Source: Takakia lepidozioides
Taxonomy: Eukaryota > Streptophyta > Takakiopsida > Takakiales > Takakiaceae
DNA length: 64,000 nt
Reading direction: 5' to 3'
Assembly: GCA_030704615.1 (NCBI GenBank)
Contig: CM060732.1
Coordinates: 868,001 to 932,000 of the forward strand
Notes under the pieces: generated by a model
Databases searched by the model: none
Seen by the model: the letters and a program-made list of their open reading frames with translations, nothing else
Told to the model about the DNA's origin: nothing
Program-made: the position numbers and the translations under genes
Part shown: positions 46,451 to 56,545 of the stretch, piece by piece
Position numbering within the stretch: position 1 is the first letter of the stretch
Layout of the letters: each line of letters starts with the position of its first letter

Positions 46451-49400
46451 AGGGTAGCTTGTGCCGTTGACCCAAGTGTCCAATGTCATCTAAGTCCAAG
46501 TGCATCAGTATATGAAGCAAGCCATATCTAATAAAAAAAAATTACACATAGCCTACGACCAGATTTGAACCAGAGACCTTTGCCTTGATATCTCTCCCGT
46601 CCAGGCTCCAACCATTGTCGCAGGAATGCCCACTTTGCTATTTTTGTTATTTTTTGTGAATTTCCAACGACCCAAAGTACTTGAAATTCCACATCTCCCA
46701 CACCGCGGGTCCAAAAATCATGAGACCAAGCCCGTGCACCCCTCCTCGTCGAGGGCTTTCCAACGGTACCAAGCACCAGGGTTGGGCCTGCGGTTTGGGA
46801 CATCTCAACGTAACAAAACAAACAAAACAAACGTCTCGCTTCATATATCGACTAGGGTAGCCTGTGCCGTTGGCCCAAGTGTCCAGTGTCATCTAAGTCC
46901 AAGTGCAATCCCCTATGTATCCAAGTGAGTCTCCTATGTTACGGCCCAAATGCGACCTCTAGGGTAGTCTGAACTGTTGACCCAAGTGTCAATGCTATTT
47001 AAGCCCAAGTGTAAGATCTTCTATGTATCCCAGTGCGTCTCCTACCAAGTGCGACCTCTAGGGTAGCATGTGCCTTTGGCCATGTGTGAAGAATTGAAAT
47101 GTAAGACCAAGTGCAATTTCCTATGTATCCAAGTGCGTCTCATATGTCGAGGCCCATCTAAGCCCAAGTGCATCTCCTATGTAGAGGCCCAAGTGTCTAG
47201 TGTCATCTAAACCCAAGTGCAATCTCCTATGTATCCAAGTACGTCTCTCATGTCAAGGCCCAATATATATTTTTTCCATGAATTTATTGAGTATATATCC
47301 AATCATTATTGACTTATCTCCGGTATCTAGGGTAGCCTGTGATGTTGGCCCAAGTGTCCAATGTCATCTAAGTCCAAGTGCATCAATATATGAAGCAAGC
47401 CACATCTAATCATTTTTTTTCCACAGAGCCTATGACCAGATGTGAACCGGAGACCTTTCCCTTGATATCTCTCATGTCGAGGCTCCAATCATTGTCCAGC
47501 GACCCAAAGTACTTGAAATTCATTTTAGCCATATCTCATCATTTTTTCCCACAGAGCCTACGACCATATTTGAACCGGAGACCTTTTCCTTGACATCTCT
47601 CCTATTGAGGCTCCAACCATTGTACACGAATGCCCACTTTGTTATTTTTTTTCGCGAATTTCCAACGACCCAAAGTACTTGAAATTCCACATCTCCCACA
47701 CCACAGGTCCAAAAATCATGAGACCAAGTCCGTGCACCCCTCCTCGTCGAGGGCTTTCCAACGATACCAAGCACCAGGGCTGGGGCCTCGCGGTTTGGGA
47801 CATCTCAACGTGACAAAACAAAACAAAACAAACGTCTCGCTTCATATATTGACTAGGGTAGTCTATGCCATTAAGTGTCCAATGTCATCTAAGTCCAAGT
47901 GCAATCCTCCCCGTATCCAAGTGCGTCTCCTATGTCGAGGCCCAAATGCGACCTCTAGGGTAGCATGTGCCGTGGGCCTAAGTGTCAAGTGTCATCTAAG
48001 TCCAAGTGTACGATCTTTTATGTATCCCAGTGCATCTCCTATGTCGAGGCCCAAGTGCAACCTCTAGGATAGCCTGTACCTTTGGCCCATGTGTAAAGAA
48101 TTGCAAATCTAAGACCAAGTGCAATTTCCTATGTATCCACTGCGTCTCCTATGTTGAGGCCCAAATGCGACCTCTAGTGTAGCCTATGCCGCTAGCCCAT
48201 GTGTGAAGAATTAAATCTAAGTCCACGTGCAATCTCCTATGTATCCAAGTGCATCTCCTATGTCGAGGCCCAAATGCAACCTCTAGGGTAGCTTGTGTCG
48301 TTGGCCCAAATGTCCAATGTCATTCTAAGTCATCGAAGTATAATCATTATTTCCCCACAGAACCTACTACCAGATTTGAACCGGAGACCTTTTCCTTGAT
48401 ATCTCTCTTGTCGAGGCTCCAACCATTGTCCATGAATGCCCACTTTGCTATTTTTCACGAATTTCTAGCGACCCAAAGTACTTGAAATTCGACATCTCGC
48501 ACACCGCAGGTCCAAAAAACATGAGACCAAGCCGGTGCACCCCTCCTCATCGAGGGCTTTCTAACGGGACCAAGCACCAGCGCTGGGCCCCGCTGTTTGG
48601 GACATCTCAACGCTACAAAACAAAACAAAACAAACAAACTGGCTTCCTTCATATATAGACTAGGGTAACCTGTGTCGTTGGCCCTAGTGTCCAGTGTCAT
48701 CTAAGTCCAAGTGCAATCCCCTATGTATCAAAGTGCATCTCTTATGTTGTCGAGGCCCAACTGCAACCTCTAGGGTAGCCTGTGCCGTTGGCCCAAGTGT
48801 CCAATGTCATCTAAGTCCAAGTGCAATCCCCTATGTTGGCCCAAGTGTCCAGTGTCATCTAAGTCCAAGTGCAATCCCCTATGTATCAAAGTGCGTCTAA
48901 TATGTCGAGGCCCAAATGCAACCTCTAGGGTAGCATTTGCCGTTGGCCCAAGTGTCCAATATTGTCATCTAAGTAAGTTTTTTTCCACAGAGCCTATGAC
49001 CAGATTTGAACCGGAGACCTTTCCCTTGATATCTCTCATGTCGAGGCTCCAACCATTGTCCCAGGAATGCCCACTTTGCCATTTTTGCTATTTTTTGTGA
49101 ATTTCCAGCGACCCAAAGTATTTGGAATTTCACATCTCCCACACCGCAGGTCCAAAAATCATGAGACCACCCCTCCTCATCGAGGGCTTTCCAACGGGAC
49201 CAAGCACCAGGGCTGGGGCCTTGCGGTTTGGGAGATCTCAACGTGACAAAACAAAACAAACAAACTAGCTTGCTTCATATATTGATAGGGTACCTTGTGT
49301 CGTTGGCCCAAGTGTCCAGTGTCATCCAAGTCCAAGTGCAATCCCTATGTATCCAAGTGCGTCTCTTATGTATCCAACTTGGGCGTCTCCCATGTGCGTT

Positions 49401-50575
49401 TCCTATGTCGAAACCCATTGTGCAATCTCTTATGTATCCAAGTGCGTCTCCTATGTCGAGGCCCAAATGTAACCTCTAGGGTAGCATGTGTCTTTGGCCC
49501 ATGTGTCCAATGTCATCTAAGTCCTCTAGGTCTAATCATTTTTTTCCCACATAGCCTATGATCAGATTTGAACCGGAGACCTTTCCCTTGATATCTCTCG
49601 TGTCGAGGCTCCAACCATTGTCCCAGGAATGCCCACTTTGCAATTTTTCGTGAATTTCCAGCAACCCAAAGTACTTGAAATTCCATATCTCCCACACCGT
49701 AGGTCCAAAAATCTCGTGAGACCAAGCCCGTGCACCCCTCCTCGTCGAGAGCTTTCCAACGGACCAAACACCAGCGCTGGGGCCTCGCGGTTTGGGACAT
49801 CTCAACGCTACAAAACGAAACGAAACGAAACAAACAAACAAACAAACGTCTCGCTTCATATATTGACTAGGGTAGCCTATGCTGTTGGCCCAAGTGTCCA
49901 ATGTTATCTATGTTCAAGTGCAATCCCATATGTATCGAGAGACCCCACTGTTTGGGAGATCTAGGGTAGCATGTGCCATTGGCCCAGGTGTGAAGAATTG
50001 AAATCTAAGCTCAAGTGCAATTTTCTATGTATCCCCTGTAAAGGCCCAAGTATGACCTCCAGTGTCCAATGTCATCTAAGTCCAAGTGCAATCCCAAAGC
50101 CCACTTTGTTATTTTTGCAATCTCCCCTGTCGAGGCTTCATATATTGATATATGCACTTTGCTATTTTTCACGATTTTCCAGCGACCAAAAGCACTTGAA
50201 ATTCCAAATCTCCCACATGAAGGGCCAATCATTGCTCCAGGAAAGCCCACTTTGCTATTTTTCACGAATTTCCAGCGACCCAAAGTACTTGAAATTCCGC
50301 GGGTCCAAAAATTATGAGACCAAGCCGGTGCACCCCTCCTTATCAAGGGCTTTCCAATGGTACCAAGCACCAAGGCTGGGCCCCCGCGGTTTGGGAGATC
50401 TCAACGACGCTACAAACAAAACAAAACAAATCAAACGTCTCGCTTCATATATTGACTAGGGTAGCCTGTGCCGTTGGCCCAAGTATCTAATGTCATCAGC
50501 TAAGTCCAAGTGCAATCCCTTATGTATCCAAGAGCGTCTCCTATGTTGAGGCCCGAGTGCAACCTCTAGGGTAGC
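46451..50575 (+). repeat. 4.1-kb field of one repeat family with B-box modules
   Basis: Nested copies of a ~700-bp unit. Modules: GGGTAGCCTGTGCCGTTGG, CAAGTGTCCAATGTCATCTA, CCAAGTGCAATCC with CTATGTATCCAAGTGCGTCT (a ~110-bp sub-repeat), then CACAGAGCCTATGACCAG with TTTGAACCGGAGACC, GAGGCTCCAACCATTGT, GCCCACTTTGCTATTTTT, GGTCCAAAAATCATGAGACC, CACCCCTCCTCGTCGAGG and CGGTTTGGGACATCTCAACG with an (ACAAA)n end. On the minus strand the middle reads GGTCTCCGGTTCAAATCTGG, a tRNA-type B box, preceded by AATGGTTGGAGCCTC like a D loop. Copies of that box lie near 46560, 47450, 47562, 48372, 48998 and 49562. Open frames across the field are repeat by-products. Confidence 0.8.
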
Positions 50576-50580
50576 CTCCC

Positions 50581-51619
50581 ACCCCCTGAGACGCAGCCGA
50601 AATCCCCTGTGCCCACCGTTGTCACGAGAGGGACGAGAACTGGCTCGGCAAAGAAGGCACTCTTCAACCCCCCCGGGGGGCACCCTTTCAAGCCGGTGGA
50701 AATGAAGAGGCCGAAAGTGGATCCCGATACAGTAGTCCAGTGTGTGAATGAGAGTTTTTTGGCGGCTTTGGATGGACGGGCAGCCAAGTTGGCATACATG
50801 AAGACCATGGAGGGTCTGAAGGGCAGAGCACTGAAGAAGGCGGCTGTCGAAGAGCCTTCCAACACCCCTGGGTTTCTGAAGATGGTCTCGTTCTTTGAGA
50901 GGGTGTGTGCAGACAAGGATTGCAGGAGGGGCGGAAATGCCACCGAGTGGTCTTGCGATATGATCATCTTGGATATTCCGGACGGAGAGCCTGTGGAAGG
51001 ACTGCAAGCTTTGCCATCTTGGAACAGGTACTCCGAGGACTTTTGGAAGAAAGGATTCGGGCTCGCCCGCATGGTGTTGGACGACAGAGGCTGTGTGGTT
51101 GTCCTGGCGAGCAGAGGCAAAAACACGCAGACAGGAATTGCGAAGTGGACCCGCAAGAGCGCCGTCCCATTTCTGAAGAAGAAGTGGACGTGCATCAACA
51201 CATTGGGCCTTCGGTCGGAAGGGAAGAAGGTAATTACGACCTTGGCACTTGTCCTTTCATTTTCTTAGGAGTTTTGAAATGCAGTGCCTCATTCGATTTC
51301 TAATCGTTCCCCACTGTGTATGCAGACAAAGCAGTTCGATGCATACTGCTTTGTGAAGGAGAACTTGACCTTTGCTTTCCGGAAGGAGGGATTGTTGGTT
51401 GACCCGAACTGCGACCCCATCGATTACGACGTCCTGTTCAACAACGTTCCCACGGAACTTCTCCCTCATAGCCTCACTTCAATTGAACCCCTGTGGTATT
51501 CACGCACTCGGAGCCCTACCTTCATTCAGACAATTATGGAAGCATACAACAAGATTCTGCATACCTGTCCCACAGATGAGGTCGAGCACTGTGCCCTCCA
51601 CGTCAGTGCATGGGCATAG
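50581..51619 (+). CDS. DNA-methyltransferase-like family protein, copy B (5' truncated)
   Basis: Two exons, to 51229 and from 51326 to the TAG at 51617-51619, with a GTAATT donor and TATGCAG acceptor in phase 0. About 300 residues stay open with no stop. Homology with copy C begins at QPKSP near 50594, directly after the repeat field, so the true start is missing; the first ATG is at 50703. Shared blocks are GSAKKALFNPPGGHP, VVQCVNESFLAALDGR, CDMIILDIPDGEPVEG, NRYSEDFWKKGFGLARMVLD, CVVVLASRGKNTQTGIAKWT, KKKWTCINTLGLRSEG, then TKQFDAYCFVKENLTFAFRK and RTRSPTFIQTIME. The strand-then-DIPD and later RSPTFIQTIME order fits a beta-class N4/N6 methyltransferase with motif IV first. Motif I, LDLTCGTG in copy A, is replaced by LHTCPT, so SAM binding is probably lost. 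An AATAAA lies at about 51661. Confidence 0.5.
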
Positions 51620-51658
51620 ATTTGTCTGGAGTTGCTAAATGTGAGACACCATGTTCGA

Positions 51659-51666
51659 TCAATAAA
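51659..51666 (+). promoter_or_regulatory. Poly(A) signal of copy B
   Basis: ATCAATAAAACA about 40 nt after the stop codon. The same TCAATAAAAA context follows the plus-strand 200-residue gene at about 55446. Confidence 0.45.
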
Positions 51667-51868
51667 ACAACCCATCGTACCTCACTTCTGTGTGCTTGTG
51701 TTTCATCGTGTTCAAGAACTGCCGTAATTGGCCCACTGTTTACAATTTGAGGTCTCATTTGTATAATGTGTCTGTCCATATGACTATACCAGAGTCAGCG
51801 ATATCAGAGTCCTGAGGTGAAGAAAATTCATGTATGAGTTGCAGGAAACATGTACACGCCGAAGCTCG

Positions 51869-52870
51869 GAAATTCGGCACCGCAATTCATTTTTCTCCAT
51901 GCAGCGATTTCTGGCAGCGATTTCTGGCAGCTCCCTTTCCTCCGTTGTCGTCGTAACGGAAATGTTGTACATCATTTCATTTCCTGACATGGCATTACCA
52001 TACTTCGAATTTGAAATGCGGCGCCGCATTTCCATATTGGACCTTGAACTGTCCAAGCATGTCCAGTCGCTAATGCTTGTCCATGTCCATACTTGAAATG
52101 TGGCACCGCATTTCCATGTCCGTCATCGAAATTTCGTACCGAACAATGAAATGCGGCACAGCATTTCCGGAGAGCACAATGGAATGCGGTGCCGCATTTC
52201 CGTCGAAGGGTCTGGAATTGGACAAACAACGATGGAAGTTCTGGAAATGCAGCACCGTATTTCCATGTCTGTCATCAAAATATCGAATCGGACAATGGAA
52301 TGCGGTGCCGCATTTCCGTCCATCAAGACGGAATGCCCACACGGGTCTGGAATTGGACAAACAACGATGTCTGTTTTCGAAATGCGGCGCCGCATTTTCA
52401 TGTTAGGCAATCGAAAGTTTTTATAGGACGATGGAATGCGGTGCCGCATTTCCGTCAAAGGGGCTGGAATTGGGCAAACAACGATGTCCGTTTTGGAAAT
52501 GCGGCGCCGCATTTCCATGTACGTCATCGAAATTTCTTATTGGACAATGGAATGCGGTGCCGCATTCCCGTCTAGCATCATGGAATGGGGAGCCCAAGAA
52601 CGTCGATGGGTCTGCAGTTGGAAAAATGTCCATCTCCAAAAGGTAAATGCGGCACCGCATTTCCATGTTCGACCTCCGCATTTCGATTTACATCCATGGA
52701 AGGAGCTGGCAATCGGCAAAACTGCCGTGTCGGAACAGTTTCTGATGTCCAAACCATGAAACGGAAAATTGTTCCTTCCCCGGTTTTGGAAATGCGGTGC
52801 CGCATTTCCAAACGAGGTTTTTGCAGTTCCCACATTTCCGTTCAGACATTGAAATGCGGTGCCGCATTTC
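51869..52870. repeat. Palindrome array 1 (13 copies plus one degenerate)
   Basis: Near-perfect palindromes with core AAATGCGGYRCCGCATTT lie at 52013, 52095, 52148, 52181, 52244, 52296, 52379, 52432, 52494, 52548, 52645, 52787 and 52851; a degenerate one is at 51869. GAAATGCGGCGCCGCATTTC is exact at 52013-52032, and at 52494-52517 the symmetry extends to 24 bp. Others have GT, CA or single changes at the centre. The spacers form tandem units of about 117-149 bp containing GGTCTGGAATTGGACAAACA and CATGTCCGTCATCGAAATT, with two palindromes per unit. The array lies between copy B and the minus-strand genes. Confidence 0.9.
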
Positions 52871-53068
52871 AGATTTTGGGAGGGACATACCCTCATGGAT
52901 GAGGGTATATCTCTCATTTGAGAAACATCCAAGAGGATGACCGCACCAAAGTTTGGACGATGTTGTCGTTGAGAGGCAAATGGGAGAGGGGACATGAAGG
53001 ACGGGGAGAATTTCCTTTATATACTTTGGAATAGAATTTAAATGTACAGAGAGTTCATTAAAATTCTA

Positions 53069-53537
53069 TTAATCTTGAAAATCATCACTATCGTCGTCCT
53101 GTCCTTGACTGTCCTGCTCCGCCTCCACCCCGTCGTTGCCTTTCTCATCTCTAGCGGACTGCTCGTTGGCCAGGCTTTCGAGAATCCCATCTTCACCTTG
53201 TAGAACCGACCATCTCACCTCCGTTGGCTCGTCGTCCTCCCTGTCTGCATCGCTCTCATCTGCTGAATCACATATGAACTTTCGCACCCGTCTACCTGTC
53301 TCAGTTGTTGCCAACTCTTTCCTTATTCTTCTGTCCTCCCTAGCCCTCTCCAAAATCTGCTCTACTTTACTGGGATTCTCACATCGTCTAATCGCTGTAT
53401 TTGCGAGTTTAGCTGCACAACTAGGAAGGGAGTAGTCCTTCACCGGGCTCGTCATGAAGTCGGCCCTCGCAAAGAACGGGACATTCTTCCTGGCAGGAAG
53501 TGTAGGCCCTACATGTTTCGACCCGGATCCTGGAATC
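53069..53537 (-). CDS. Charged NVPFFAR-domain exon, copy B (minus strand)
   Basis: Open exon after a TTATGTGCAG acceptor at 53538-53547 (minus sense), ending with a stop at 53069. It encodes about 155 residues, homologous to 1190-1649: ARKNVPFFARADFMTSP, DYSLPSCAAKLANTAIRRC, PSKVEQIL, then a basic stretch, CDSADES, EVRWSVLQGEDGILESL and an acidic Asp/Gln tail. Highly charged, no signal peptide in the exon itself; the preceding frame (MSFFVKRISGLWFSLVSLVI) is probably intron rather than a membrane anchor. It lies 60 bp downstream of the minus-strand 200-residue gene and in the same direction, so the two could be spliced together. Function unknown. Confidence 0.5.
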
Positions 53538-53665
53538 CTGCACATAACAATCACCAACGAGACCAATGAGAACCACAGTCCGGAAATGCGTTTGACAAAA
53601 AATGACATGGCCCTTCAGATGTTGCGAATGAAAGCATAACGAGAGTTTGTAGATCTACATGGGCG

Positions 53666-54246
53666 TCACCAAGTCGACGAAACTTCGATAGCCCTCAAAA
53701 CAAGCTCATTACTGATGCGGCACCTCGAGGTAAACTGCAATGCGGTCGATCTGGTGCCCTTGGTGGAGCTGACGACAATGTCATGCCCATCAATCATATC
53801 ACCATCATACATTGACAAGGTCACTGTGGGCCTCCTGTGCCCGTGCGATTCGTCTTCGCAACTCAGCCGAATGTCTCCATACACTGGAAAAGCGGAGTGA
53901 ACTCCACGAATATAGTTTTCCCCGGTGCCGTCCTCCCTGGTCCACTGGTAGCAGTTCCAGCGCCAAAGTGAGGCCGTGCGTGATCTGTCCGACATCCCAT
54001 TCCACCTTGGTATATCGAGGTCAACAATTTTCAGGACCCAAGGACCGCATTGACCCTCGCCCTCACCTTGCTCAAAGCGGTAATAGCCCTCCAGATACTC
54101 CATTGCGCGCAAAGACTCCCGCTTGATTCCAGAAGCGTCTGTGAAAATAGAGAGCCAGACAATGATGTCTCCTGATTCTGGTTTGAACATAGCATAATCG
54201 TGGCCATGATAAGGGCAGTCAGCAGGATTTCGGCGGCACGGCATCC
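53666..54246 (-). CDS. Unknown ~195-residue protein, paralogue 1 (minus)
   Basis: Intact frame. The first ATG is at 54244 (MPCRRNPADCPYHGHDYAMF), preceded by CTCTTTTTCAG, a good splice acceptor, so this may be an internal exon; an open frame continues upstream to about 54330. Conserved with the plus-strand paralogue: C-R/F-RNxxDCPYxGxDYAM, SGDI(I/V)(V/I)W, LRAMEYLEGYYRFEQGEGEG, PW(V/L)L(K/R)I, LWRWNCYQWTREDGTGENYI, VYGDIR, SMYDGDMIDGHDIVV and NELVLRAIEV. Many Trp, Tyr and Gly residues and alternating hydrophobics suggest a beta-rich fold; four Cys are near the N-terminus. No family recognised, no membrane segment. Two intact divergent copies argue that the protein is or was under selection. 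Confidence 0.6.
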
Positions 54247-54290
54247 CTGAAAAAGAGTAGCGAAGTACGCTCAATGACAGCAGCTCCCGG

Positions 54291-54470
54291 ATGGAGGAGG
54301 CAGCAGCGCGGTGGCTGGAAGAAATTCAAGCAAACGCTGCAATTCCTCACAAACACTCCAGGGCACATTTAAATTTCCCCCCGACAGGAACCTGCACGGA
54401 TGAAGATTGGCTCATCCATGAATGTAGCCGTTTCAGTTTCCTTCCCTGCCATGCAAACTATGGGCAGTAA
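54291..54470 (+). CDS. Small 59-residue frame between the divergent genes
   Basis: ATG at 54291 to TAA at 54468-54470, with MEEAAARWLEEIQANAA at the start and TGTCTDEDWLIHECSRFSFL near the end. The second part recurs at 58830-58905 as TRTCMDEDWRLYEWSRFQF with indels. GTAAGT at 54465 could be a donor, making this a 5' exon of the plus-strand paralogue. It overlaps the upstream open frame of the minus gene, so it could also be shared promoter DNA. Confidence 0.3.
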   Translation: MEEAAARWLEEIQANAAIPHKHSRAHLNFPPTGTCTDEDWLIHECSRFSFLPCHANYGQ

Positions 54471-54523
54471 GTGCCAAGTGGGCCTATAACAACTCGAGAC
54501 GACGAAGTCCATCCCCCCTTCAA

Positions 54524-54552
54524 TGTAAATGCGGCGCCGAATTTCCATCCGG
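54524..54552. repeat. Isolated palindrome in the divergent intergenic region
   Basis: AAATGCGGCGCCGAATTT, one base off the perfect array palindrome, sits between the divergent paralogues, where a promoter would be expected. Confidence 0.6.
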
Positions 54553-54650
54553 GGGATGGACTTCGGTGGCAGATTTCAAACTATACCCCCTGGATGAGAA
54601 AGACGTATCAGTTCATCCACCGCTGGCGTGATGAACACGTTACACGATGA

Positions 54651-55364
54651 TTGGTGGGTACTTGTGACCCAGATGCTCCATTATTGGAGCCCGCACTGCT
54701 CTTCCGCTTCTCATCATTTCAAAAATCTAAGGGCTTCGTTGTTGTCCGCAAGGTCATTGTCATCGGCATCAAAGACGTCCTCAGGTCCTCCTTTGCAAGG
54801 ATGTCGTGCTTCCGGAACCGGGACGACTGCCCTTATGGAGGCATCGATTATGCAATGTATTCGGCCACATCGGGAGACATCGTTATCTGGTACACAGATT
54901 ACACAAAAGATACTGGTTCGAATGTGGAAACATTGTCCGCTTTTGAGTATCTCCCAGGCCAATACGCCTTCGAGCGGGGTGACGATCTTGGTCTGAGGAG
55001 TCCGTGGCTCCTGCGCATCCTTGATTCCGATTTTCCCAGCTACGACGGGCACCCATGCAGAAGAATGCGCACTGTTATGCTGTTGCGGTGGAACTGCTGC
55101 CAGTGGACGTGGGTGGACTCCATCGGAGAGACTTATACTCCTGAAGGAGTGCGCTCATCTTCTCCATTGTATGGGGACATTCGCATTGGTGTGGTCGACG
55201 AAAACGTGAAGCTTTCCATATTCGATGGTGGTATGATTGAAGGGCAGGACATTGTGGTGAACATCAACAGGGGCGGTACAACGGCTGCAATCCAGTTTAC
55301 CTGGAGGAGCCCGATGACTCATGAGCTTGTTCTCAGAGCAGTCGAAGTCCCATTGACAACGTGA
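54651..55364 (+). CDS. Unknown ~200-residue protein, paralogue 2 (plus)
   Basis: Intact frame with stop at 55362-55364. The first ATG is at 54801 (MSCFRNRDDCPYGGIDYAMY), directly after CTTTGCAAGG, which could be an acceptor as in paralogue 1; the longer frame begins at a TTG. Conserved blocks parallel the minus copy: SGDIVIWYTDYTKDTGSN, LSAFEYLPGQYAFERGDDLG, PWLLRILDSDFPSYDGHP, LLRWNCCQWTWVDSIGETYT, LYGDIRIGVVDE, SIFDGGMIEGQDIVVNINRG and HELVLRAVEV. Roughly half the residues are shared. A TCAATAAAAA poly(A) signal lies at about 55446. Function unknown; paired and divergent with paralogue 1 about 0.4 kb away. Confidence 0.65.
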   Translation: MVGTCDPDAPLLEPALLFRFSSFQKSKGFVVVRKVIVIGIKDVLRSSFARMSCFRNRDDCPYGGIDYAMYSATSGDIVIWYTDYTKDTGSNVETLSAFEYLPGQYAFERGDDLGLRSPWLLRILDSDFPSYDGHPCRRMRTVMLLRWNCCQWTWVDSIGETYTPEGVRSSSPLYGDIRIGVVDENVKLSIFDGGMIEGQDIVVNINRGGTTAAIQFTWRSPMTHELVLRAVEVPLTT

Positions 55365-55690
55365 CTTGTATTCAGAAGGCACAGGGCTAAAGATTTGTTT
55401 GCACAATCAGCACAGTAGACGTGCTTCAAATGCAATTCATGTGGATCAATAAAAACCCCATTGTGTCTGATCTTTTTGTTCTATTCTGTATCCATCGTTC
55501 CCAGAATGCATCATTCCTCATTTCGTTTGCGATTGGGAGTGTGGGTGGATTTTGCAAGTGGCTGGTAGGCTGAAATGGGCCCCCATTGTCCAGAGCAGTA
55601 GCACCCTACCATTCGCGAAACATTGCCTTTCAATATGTAATTCTAAAAAACATTGCCGAACCTCCTTCATTGGGAGGTCCTTCTCCCCCT

Positions 55691-55821
55691 ATGACCGTGA
55701 CACCCTAAACCCTATTCCCGCGGACACTCATTTCCGGAAAATAGTCCTGCTCATGTTTTTTTCGACACTTACGACTCTGCTCATGGCTCATGGCTCATGG
55801 CTCATGAAATAACAGCCCCCC
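55691..55821 (+). repeat. Shared end sequence of the family unit, copy B
   Basis: ATGACCGTGACACCCTAAAC, CCCTATTCCCGCGGACACTC, a short T run, three GCTCATG repeats and ATGAAATAACAGCCCCCC. The motifs match copies A and C in order. Confidence 0.6.
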
Positions 55822-55860
55822 GTCTGGGGTCCCACTAGACCATGCCTTTCTACCATTGTG

Positions 55861-56545
55861 GATGGAAATGCGGTGCCGCATTTCCATCCTAATTGACACC
55901 TAAGTATCCTTGATACATGGTGGGATGATAACAGTCTGCACGGAAATGCGGTGCCGCATTCCCGTCCAGACATTGCTTTCCCGAGGGTCTGGACGGAAAC
56001 GCGCCACCGTATTTCCGTCCGGACTGATAGTGGACCATCCCTTCATTTCTGGTGGGACGGAAATGCGGTGCCGTGTTTCCGTCCAGAAGACCACTTCAGT
56101 TTGTGTACTTGGCAGTTGAAGGGAAATGCGGCGCCACATTTCCGTCCGGACTGTCATTGTACCTTTTCTTAATGACAGCTTCGACGGAATGGCGGTGCCG
56201 CATTCTAGGCCCGCTACCACTTACTCTGGCAGACATGACAGCGAAACGGAAGTGCGGCACCGCATTCCCGTCGAACTTGCCAAACAACCTTTTCTTCATG
56301 ATAGGATGGCCGCAAATCCAGCCATCCAGCCTTACCATCCTGAGAATGGGGACGGAAATGCGGTGCCGTATTTCTGTCCCAGCTGCTCTCCACGCTTGCC
56401 TTCAGTAAAGAGGGTTCACGAAGGGGACGGAAATGCGGTACCGCATTTACCACTGACTGCCATCCTCCCTGGCATCTTTATCCTCTTTGTGATGCGGTAG
56501 GGAGGTATCCTGATTGAACGGCCACTAATGCTGCACCGCATTCGG
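55861..56545. repeat. Palindrome array 2 (9 copies plus one degenerate)
   Basis: Palindromes with the same core as array 1 lie at 55861, 55941, 55991, 56055, 56122, 56187, 56247, 56349 and 56427, and a weak one at 56527. Here the symmetry is longer: 55861-55888 is a 28-bp palindrome apart from its two central bases, and 55991-56020, 56055-56084 and 56349-56380 carry GGACGG and CCGTCC arms. AAATGCGGTACCGCATTT at 56431-56448 is perfect. Spacers (50-100 bp) are unrelated to those of array 1, so the palindrome itself is the conserved part. Confidence 0.88.

Noticed and set aside
46528-50459. Open frames of 60-160 codons across the repeat field
   Set aside because: The same peptide patterns recur at each repeat unit in both strands, with no domain or conservation beyond the DNA repeat.
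53538-53608. N-terminal membrane anchor MSFFVKRISGLWFSLVSLVI in front of the charged exon
   Set aside because: A good splice acceptor separates it from the exon, the same place as in copy A, where the preceding text is different. Taken as intron.
51869-56545. Regularly spaced palindromes resembling a CRISPR array
   Set aside because: The genome is eukaryotic, the repeats are palindromic rather than direct, spacing is uneven and spacers are themselves repeated. No cas genes.
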